A stretch of DNA of 17,982 nucleotides, taken from contig HF996057.1 of NCBI GenBank assembly GCA_000432515.1, positions 146,247 to 164,228 on the forward strand, given 5' to 3'. The notes below the pieces were generated by a model, which did not search any database, was not told where the DNA came from, and was given only the letters and a program-made list of their open reading frames with translations. Every line of letters starts with the position of its first letter. Position 1 is the first letter of the stretch. This DNA is from Bacteroides sp. CAG:545. GTDB lineage: Bacteria > Bacteroidota > Bacteroidia > Bacteroidales > UBA932. The position numbers and the translations under genes were made by a program. Positions 13,840 to 17,982 of this stretch are shown piece after piece.

Positions 13840-14886
13840 ATGAGTTACAGAGTCATAAGACCGGCCACCCACGAGGAGTGGCTTGAAGAGAGAAAGAGGG
13901 GCATCGGGTCGTCCGACGCCGGAACAATAATGGGCGCGAGCCCGTTCCAGACACCGTACGGGCTGTACCTGCTGAAGACGGGACGGGCCGAACCCGTCAA
14001 GGAGAGCGACGCCATGTTCAACGGTCATATACTTGAGCCTGCCGTGGCGGAATGGTTCTCCGGAAAGACCGGCTCGATCGTCGACATCACGTCCGAGGGA
14101 GACTGGATGGCGGTGGATACTGAAAGGGACTATCTCCGCGTAAGCCCCGACCGCCTCTACTGGCCGAAAGGGACTCCGGCGGCGGAGCAGACGATGAGGG
14201 ACGCGAGGGTGCTTGAGATAAAGTCCACGTCAAAGACTGTCGACAAGGATGACCTGCCCGACTACTGGTACTGCCAGATACAGTACCAGATGGGCATCCT
14301 GGGAGCCGACGCCGGCACGCTCTGCTGGATCACGGGCTCCCCGACGCTGCATTTCGACTATGCGGAAGTCCCGTTCAACCGGCCGTTCTTCGATGCGCTT
14401 ATAGAAAGGATCGACCGCTTCTGGAACGAGAATATAGGGAAGGATATCCCGCCGGCAGACACCAATGCCGCGGATACGCTGAGGCGCTATCCCAAGTCCA
14501 GGAAAGGACTCACGGCGGATGCCGACAAGGCCATATTCGAACTGTGGAAGTCACTCAAGGACTGTCGGACAGAACTCAAGGAACTCGAGGAACGCGAGAC
14601 TAATCTTACAGATGCGCTGAAGATGGCTACGGGAGAGGCCGAAACTCTCTCCTACACTGACACCGACACCGGAGAGGTAAGGATGCTGGCCACATGGAAG
14701 AGCAGCCTCAAGGAGGTGTTCGACGAGAAGGCCTTCCAGAAGGAGTTCCCCGAGAAGTGGATGAAGTACGGCAAACCTGAGACGACGGTTACCCTCGACA
14801 GGAAGTCACTTGAGAAGGACGAGCCTGAGATATACGCAAGATTCTCTTCGAAAGTGAGCGGAAGTGGAAAATTCCTCATTAAATAG
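13840..14886 (+). CDS. YqaJ-family viral recombinase exonuclease
   Basis: A 348-residue protein starting MSYRVIRPATHEEW. The open frame before it overlaps the previous gene and is not used. It has the lambda-exonuclease/YqaJ core: GIGSSDAGTIMGASPF at about residue 25-40, the acidic FNGHILEPAVAEWF, SPDRL with D104, the metal-binding ExK motif LEIKS (E126, K128), and YCQIQYQMG near residue 146-154. Such enzymes resect one DNA strand and hand the other to an annealing protein, here probably the Rad52-like product at 11676. Residues after about 225 add a helical, charged C-terminal region longer than the minimal exonuclease, followed by a beta segment with TATWKSSL-like MLATWKSSL. All catalytic residues are present. 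Confidence 0.85.
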   Translation: MSYRVIRPATHEEWLEERKRGIGSSDAGTIMGASPFQTPYGLYLLKTGRAEPVKESDAMFNGHILEPAVAEWFSGKTGSIVDITSEGDWMAVDTERDYLRVSPDRLYWPKGTPAAEQTMRDARVLEIKSTSKTVDKDDLPDYWYCQIQYQMGILGADAGTLCWITGSPTLHFDYAEVPFNRPFFDALIERIDRFWNENIGKDIPPADTNAADTLRRYPKSRKGLTADADKAIFELWKSLKDCRTELKELEERETNLTDALKMATGEAETLSYTDTDTGEVRMLATWKSSLKEVFDEKAFQKEFPEKWMKYGKPETTVTLDRKSLEKDEPEIYARFSSKVSGSGKFLIK

Positions 14887-14918
14887 TATCTAAATAATAA
14901 TCTTAAAGTATTTATTCT

Positions 14919-14960
14919 TATATTTGCCGTGACCTGGCGGACTAACCGCTCCGGCAGGTC
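14919..14960 (+). promoter_or_regulatory. -7 box and leader hairpin for the 14997 gene
   Basis: TATATTTG (14919-14926) matches the -7 element, with no clear -33 box. It is followed by a hairpin of GACCTG (14931-14936) with CAGGTC (14955-14960), which places a stem at the predicted 5' end of the transcript and could stabilise it. Confidence 0.45.
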
Positions 14961-14996
14961 GGGCAAGATACAATACCAACATAAAACCACAAGAAA

Positions 14997-15347
14997 ATGG
15001 CAAACAACCAGTCACTGGTCGGCAATATCGACCTCTCGGCGCTCAACGGGGCGCGTCTTGAGACGACGGCGGGCGGGAACCAGACCGTCGTCATTCCCGT
15101 GTCGGGGAATCCTTCCATATTCGTAGGCTCGAAGGAGAAGGGCGGACACATCTACATGGACATCGAGGTGCGCGAGGTGCCCGACAACAGATACGGCAAC
15201 ACGCACTTCGTCAAGCTCTCGGTCGGCAGGAAGAAGCGTGAGGAGATGGGGCTGACGCAGGACAGCGTCAAGCAGTATACCCCGATAATCGGCAACCTGA
15301 AGCCACTCGCAAAGAGGAGTCGGGATGAGGATATGCCGGAGGGATAG
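14997..15347 (+). CDS. Hypothetical protein, possibly DNA-binding accessory
   Basis: A 116-residue protein starting MANNQSLVGNIDLSALNGAR. It has a beta-rich middle (QTVVIPVSGNPSIFVG, HIYMDIEVREVPDNRYGNTHFVKLSV), then a basic helix GRKKREEMGL and a C-terminal IIGNLKPLAKRSRDED. I do not recognise the family. The strand pattern could be an OB or other beta barrel, and its place after a recombination operon suggests a DNA-associated role, which is inference. It has its own promoter and terminator. Confidence 0.65.
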   Translation: MANNQSLVGNIDLSALNGARLETTAGGNQTVVIPVSGNPSIFVGSKEKGGHIYMDIEVREVPDNRYGNTHFVKLSVGRKKREEMGLTQDSVKQYTPIIGNLKPLAKRSRDEDMPEG

Positions 15348-15407
15348 CAGAATGGTGCTTATTTATATCAGTTTTTAAGTTCTAACGGCAAGCCTGTACG
15401 TACGGGC

Positions 15408-15449
15408 GGCGTCGTCACGATGTGAATCGCGGCGGCGCCTTTCTCTTTT
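15408..15449 (+). terminator. Terminator after the 14997 gene
   Basis: GGCGTCG (15408-15414) pairs with CGGCGCC (15433-15439), with one G-U pair, around an inner TCAC-GAT-GTGA hairpin, followed by TTTCTCTTTT. A clear intrinsic terminator about 60 bases after the stop codon. Confidence 0.7.
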
Positions 15450-15544
15450 GGATAATGAACTACCGTAAATACGCGTCAGGATACCTCTTGTCCGGTAAAA
15501 TACGTATTTGTTTCGAATAATTACGAACAACGGCTGGGGTGAAC

Positions 15545-15552
15545 TATCTTTG
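15545..15552 (+). promoter_or_regulatory. -7 promoter box before structured region C
   Basis: TATCTTTG matches TAnnTTTG, with no good -33 box. Upstream, AAATACG and CGTATTT (about 15466-15509) form 7-bp inverted arms 31 bases apart, possibly a regulator site. Transcription would start near 15558 and run into region C. Confidence 0.4.
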
Positions 15553-15559
15553 CAACCTT

Positions 15560-16050
15560 TTCGCTTTTCAGCAGGTATAGTGTCAGAATAGAGTCGTGAT
15601 GAAGATATACGGACAAGGAATCATCCATAGGAGACAAGATTACTATCGTGGGCAGAATCCGTGACGTCGTGATTCTGTCCGCAGTTTTCATACATCAAGG
15701 CCTTTGGAGGAAACGGGTCATTACCTGTCCGTACAGATAAACCTCCGGGCCTTCTTCAGACGCGCGTGCCCATATCCGGACACGGATCCCGCGCAAATCC
15801 GAAAACACCGCTAGAGAACCAGCTTTCACTTTTCATGCGGCTCCGTCCATTCCGGAGTCCCGATGGCCGCAGCCCACGGCAGTCTGCCTGCGCGGATCAG
15901 CCGTATCTATCCCAAGTGCGTCCATTACTGGAGTACAAAAACAATATCCAAGAGATGACTGTACAGATTGCGGCAGGTTCATGGAGAACGTTTCTCCGGC
16001 GGCGACTGCGCCAGTGAAGGGAAGGACGCGGTGTCCATCCCGATAACCAA
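15560..16050 (+). ncRNA. Large structured noncoding region 'C'
   Basis: About 490 bases with no convincing gene but many stable helices. TACGGACA (15608-15615) can pair with TGTCCGTA (15726-15733) around a hairpin CAGAATC/GATTCTG (15652-15678). An alternative, mutually exclusive helix joins AAGGCC (15697-15702) and GGAGG (15706-15710) with CCTCC (15742-15746) and GGCCTT (15748-15753). Further hairpins are GCGG-CTCCG with CGGAG and CCGC (from 15839), GGAGAA-CGT-TTCTCC (15983-15997) and GGCG-ACTG-CGCC (near 16000). Competing helices are typical of a switch, but this could also be a stand-alone RNA. It is followed by the ATG at 16068. Confidence 0.45.
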
Positions 16051-16067
16051 TCAATCTAATAATACAT

Positions 16068-16442
16068 ATGAGAAAAAATGTATTACTTGAAGCGGCTGCC
16101 GTACGGGGAGCCGCCTGCCATCAATCTATCTGCCGTGCCAGAAGGCTGCTGTCGGCGTACACACAACCAAATGTCATCAATGAACTGGACGAGACCATCC
16201 GCTGCCTGGAGACCTCCGTTGCCGAGGTCGAGGACGTGCTGCGTGCAGCAGCCTCCATCGAGGACTGCCGGCATAGTTGCACGGCCTATCTGGAGAGCCT
16301 GCGGCAGGCAATGAGAGACATGGAAGAACTTGACCGGATTGAGCTTGGTACGCTCAGGGATGCCGAGTCCTACGCAGAGACCGCGCAGGAGCACCTCGGA
16401 TTCCTGGTATCGGGGTACCGATGCTCGTCAACTGAAGACTGA
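16068..16442 (+). CDS. Helical hypothetical protein, paralogue of the next gene
   Basis: A 124-residue, mostly helical protein that I do not recognise. It starts MRKNVLLEAAAVRGAACHQSICRARRLL, then has a long acidic helix from NELDETIRCLE to AEVEDVLRAA and ends YAETAQEHLGFLVSGYR. The same three-part pattern, with NEL...LE..., GTLR and L..GYR in the same places, occurs in the protein at 16602-17066, so the two look like diverged copies. Several cysteines occur in this copy only in part. No signal peptide or membrane segment. A long structured leader precedes it. Confidence 0.6.
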   Translation: MRKNVLLEAAAVRGAACHQSICRARRLLSAYTQPNVINELDETIRCLETSVAEVEDVLRAAASIEDCRHSCTAYLESLRQAMRDMEELDRIELGTLRDAESYAETAQEHLGFLVSGYRCSSTED

Positions 16443-16467
16443 TGGTCGTACCTTCAACCCCAAAGAC

Positions 16468-16489
16468 GGCGGCCGCAGATGCGGTCGCC
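16468..16489 (+). terminator. Terminator-like hairpin
   Basis: A 9-bp stem with one G-U pair, GGCGGCCGC with GCGGTCGCC, and an AGAT loop, followed by the AT-rich TTAATTGT. It lies 25 bases after the stop at 16442. The short T-tract makes termination less certain. Confidence 0.5.
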
Positions 16490-16552
16490 TTAATTGTATC
16501 GCCCCTCTTAACCTATTGTTAGTCTAAAATTAACATAAAGTATCGTTATAAT

Positions 16553-16583
16553 TTTGTAGAGTAGATGAATAATACTATATTTG
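16553..16583 (+). promoter_or_regulatory. Consensus promoter for the second helical protein
   Basis: TTTG (16553-16556), 19 bases and TATATTTG (16576-16583) give an exact Bacteroidetes promoter. The transcript would begin near 16590, so any start codon before 16602 is excluded. Confidence 0.75.
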
Positions 16584-16601
16584 TATTGTTTTTATAATCT
16601 T

Positions 16602-17066
16602 ATGGACGCGGGCGGACAGAAGCGGACACTTTTTCAGCTTTCCGCCGTCCACAAGGACACATTGACGCTTGTTATGGATAGAAAAGAAGAAAAGGACAAG
16701 GACGCCATCGGCAGGGCTCTGGCGGCAGGATACAGGGCCAGCAGGATCGTCGGCACCGCACACAGGAGGGCTTCGGAAGAGACGGCGCCTGCCGTGCTCA
16801 ATGAGCTTTCCAGGGCCAGGACGAGTCTGGAGGAGGCCCTTTTCTGTCTTGAGGAAGTCAAGGGAGTCGAAGGCTCCATCGACGGAAGCATCTCCTCGTG
16901 CCGGGAATTCGTCAGGGAATATGCCAGGGCCATTGATGCCGGGTTGTTCGACAACTGTACGGCAGGCACGCTCAGATGCGGAATGGACGAGGCAGCGGAC
17001 GCGGCGGAATGCCTGAAGGGCCTTGTTGACGGTTATAGAAGTCTTGGTCAGAAAAACAATAAATAA
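16602..17066 (+). CDS. Helical hypothetical protein, second paralogue
   Basis: A 154-residue helical protein from the ATG at 16602. A second ATG at 16674 (MDRKEEKDKD) gives 130 residues, close to the 124 of its paralogue at 16068, and may be the true start. Visible correspondences with the first copy are VLNEL...RTSLEEAL with VINELDETIRCLE, GTLRCGMDEA with GTLRDAESYA, and LKGLVDGYR with LGFLVSGYR. It is charged, with no signal peptide. It has its own promoter and is followed by the small membrane peptide with a strong ribosome site. Role unknown; a helical-bundle binding protein is a guess. Confidence 0.65.
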   Translation: MDAGGQKRTLFQLSAVHKDTLTLVMDRKEEKDKDAIGRALAAGYRASRIVGTAHRRASEETAPAVLNELSRARTSLEEALFCLEEVKGVEGSIDGSISSCREFVREYARAIDAGLFDNCTAGTLRCGMDEAADAAECLKGLVDGYRSLGQKNNK

Positions 17067-17086
17067 CACTATAGGAGGGATTTGTG

Positions 17087-17197
17087 ATGAGAAATTTACT
17101 TTCCGGACTGTTCAAGTTCGTTTTCGGTACGGTGAAGTTCACCCTGGCCGTATTCCTGATTCTTGCGGGATTCATCATCGGGCAGATGCCGGACTGA
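17087..17197 (+). CDS. 36-residue membrane peptide
   Basis: A very short gene, MRNLLSGLFKFVFGTVKFTL then AVFLILAGFIIGQMPD, with a basic N-terminus and a hydrophobic stretch from about residue 7 to 32. That is one transmembrane helix or an amphipathic membrane-active peptide. The best Shine-Dalgarno site in the window, AGGAGGG (17073-17079), lies 7 bases before the ATG, which is unusual in Bacteroidetes and supports real translation. It sits 20 bases after the helical protein and 43 before a lipoprotein, probably in one transcript. It could be a toxin-like or regulatory peptide; nothing proves either. Confidence 0.65.
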   Translation: MRNLLSGLFKFVFGTVKFTLAVFLILAGFIIGQMPD

Positions 17198-17240
17198 GGA
17201 AGACGGTGAAGACAATATCAACATTTAAAACAACCATTCA

Positions 17241-17924
17241 ATGAGATCGAGATTTGGAATCGTGGCGACCGCCACCGCCGCATTCATCGCGGCAATCGCA
17301 GGCACATCCTGCAACAAGGAGGAGCAGAACACTGGGTTCAAGGAAAATACAGCAATATCCTGGACACCGTCCGAGGAAAGCTACACCATCCATGTCGGTG
17401 AGACAGCAAAGGTCGAAGGCACTCTTCTCTACGACGACGGCCAGGCAGTTACGCTTGAGGCGTTCTGCACTTCCGACAGCCCGGAGGTCGTCAAGGCGGA
17501 CAGAGGACTCGGCGTCCTCGGCATCGCCCCGGGAACAGCCACCGTCAACGCACAGGTACGGCTCTACAGGAACGGCAACCTTTCTGCACCGCCGACCGTG
17601 TTCGAGAAGCCTGTCACGTTCACCGTCAAGGCGGAGGACAAGCAGATGATGTCCCTGGAGGTGTCACCTTCGGAGGTGACGCTTGAAAGGGGCGGGTCCG
17701 TGCGCCTCAAGGTCTTTGCCGTTTATCCGGACGGAGGCCGGAAGGAGATTGCGCCTTCGCTTTGCAGTTGGTCTGTCGAGGATGACGGGGTGCAGCACGT
17801 TACCTACGGAAGCGACGGCGTGGTTACGGCTTGCCAGTACAGCGGATGGACGATTATCACTGCATCATACACTGAGTCAGGTGAGACCGTTTCGGCCAGT
17901 TCGTGCATTACGACCGTCGACTGA
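17241..17924 (+). CDS. Lipoprotein with two Ig-like domains
   Basis: A 227-residue lipoprotein. Residues 1-23 form a signal peptide (RSRFG then an alanine-rich stretch) ending in GTSC, with Cys24 as the lipidated residue. The lipobox lacks the usual leucine, but loose lipoboxes are common in Bacteroidales. NKEEQN follows. Two bacterial Ig-like (BIG2-type) repeats follow: about 36-130 (ISWTPSEESYTIHVGETAKV and a GIAPGTATVNA turn) and about 133-227 (LEVSPSEVTLERGGSVRLKV and a SGWTIITASY end). Such proteins are exposed on the outer membrane and may bind a surface ligand. It is the last gene before a strong terminator. Confidence 0.8.
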   Translation: MRSRFGIVATATAAFIAAIAGTSCNKEEQNTGFKENTAISWTPSEESYTIHVGETAKVEGTLLYDDGQAVTLEAFCTSDSPEVVKADRGLGVLGIAPGTATVNAQVRLYRNGNLSAPPTVFEKPVTFTVKAEDKQMMSLEVSPSEVTLERGGSVRLKVFAVYPDGGRKEIAPSLCSWSVEDDGVQHVTYGSDGVVTACQYSGWTIITASYTESGETVSASSCITTVD

Positions 17925-17940
17925 TCCGGCATGGAATTAA

Positions 17941-17976
17941 AGAGAGGCTGACCCAAAAGGGTTGGTCTCTTTTTTT
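17941..17976 (+). terminator. Terminator after the lipoprotein gene
   Basis: AGAGA (17941-17945) and CTGACCC (17948-17954) pair with GGGTTGG (17959-17965) and TCTCT (17966-17970) around an AAAA loop, with a two-base bulge, followed by seven Ts. Strong intrinsic terminator. Confidence 0.85.
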
Positions 17977-17982
17977 ATATAG

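Noticed and set aside
15766..16017. 83-residue plus-strand open frame and 15833-16054 on the minus strand
   Set aside because: Arginine- and proline-rich compositions without fold character, inside a hairpin-rich region, with no ribosome site.
15560..16050. Group II intron or retron RNA
   Set aside because: No GUGYG-type 5' end, no recognisable domain V, and no reverse transcriptase anywhere in the window.
1..17982. CRISPR array or tRNA/rRNA genes
   Set aside because: I saw no regularly spaced repeats, no cloverleaf-like sequences and no rRNA motifs. The only long repeats are R1 and R2.

Overview
The window looks like an accessory or mobile region from a Bacteroidales-type bacterium. The promoters match the Bacteroidetes pattern (TTTG, about 19 bases, TAnnTTTG), for example at 1718-1748 and 16553-16583, and strong Shine-Dalgarno sites are rare. 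The proteins (DUF2693-like SH3 fold, short SSB, YubB-like protein, YqaJ exonuclease, loose-lipobox lipoprotein) are typical of Bacteroidales conjugative elements, plasmids or prophages. No integrase, relaxase, replication or virion gene is visible, so the type of element is left open.

Two kinds of DNA are interleaved. The GC-rich backbone runs: AAA+ MoxR-type ATPase (424-1653); SSB, a hypothetical gene and a DUF4314-like gene (4011-4908); a small membrane protein, a VWA/metallopeptidase-like protein and an SH3-like protein (7498-9805); then, on the plus strand from 11676, a Rad52-like annealing protein, a YubB-like protein, two small 'MGY' proteins and a YqaJ exonuclease; a hypothetical gene (14997-15347); and a block with two related helical proteins, a 36-residue membrane peptide and an Ig-like lipoprotein (16068-17924). 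Three visibly AT-richer defence or toxin modules interrupt it: an AbiL/RloAB-like pair (1776-3802), a Septu PtuA/PtuB-like pair (5018-7120), and a minus-strand Fic gene with an AbiEi-like N-terminus (9916-11376). The first two carry their own promoter and terminator. The third is bracketed by 87-bp direct repeats. The two halves of the likely MoxR-VWA machine are thereby separated by about 6 kb of mostly defence cargo.

The least expected signal is noncoding. Three backbone operons (MoxR, VWA, Rad52-like) are each preceded by a GC-rich, hairpin-filled leader of roughly 150-200 bases. Their motifs occur in the same order: CCGCRAAG near the 5' side, a long hairpin whose loop contains GACAC, then a CTTGCCT/GTCC-rich stretch. 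Two of the motifs fall in different reading phases in leaders A and B, so the conservation is better explained by RNA or DNA than by an N-terminal peptide. This suggests one RNA-level regulon joining the chaperone-like and recombination operons. A separate, larger structured noncoding stretch (about 15560-16050) precedes the paired helical proteins. Everything here is read by eye; homology and folding claims need the searches named in each entry.
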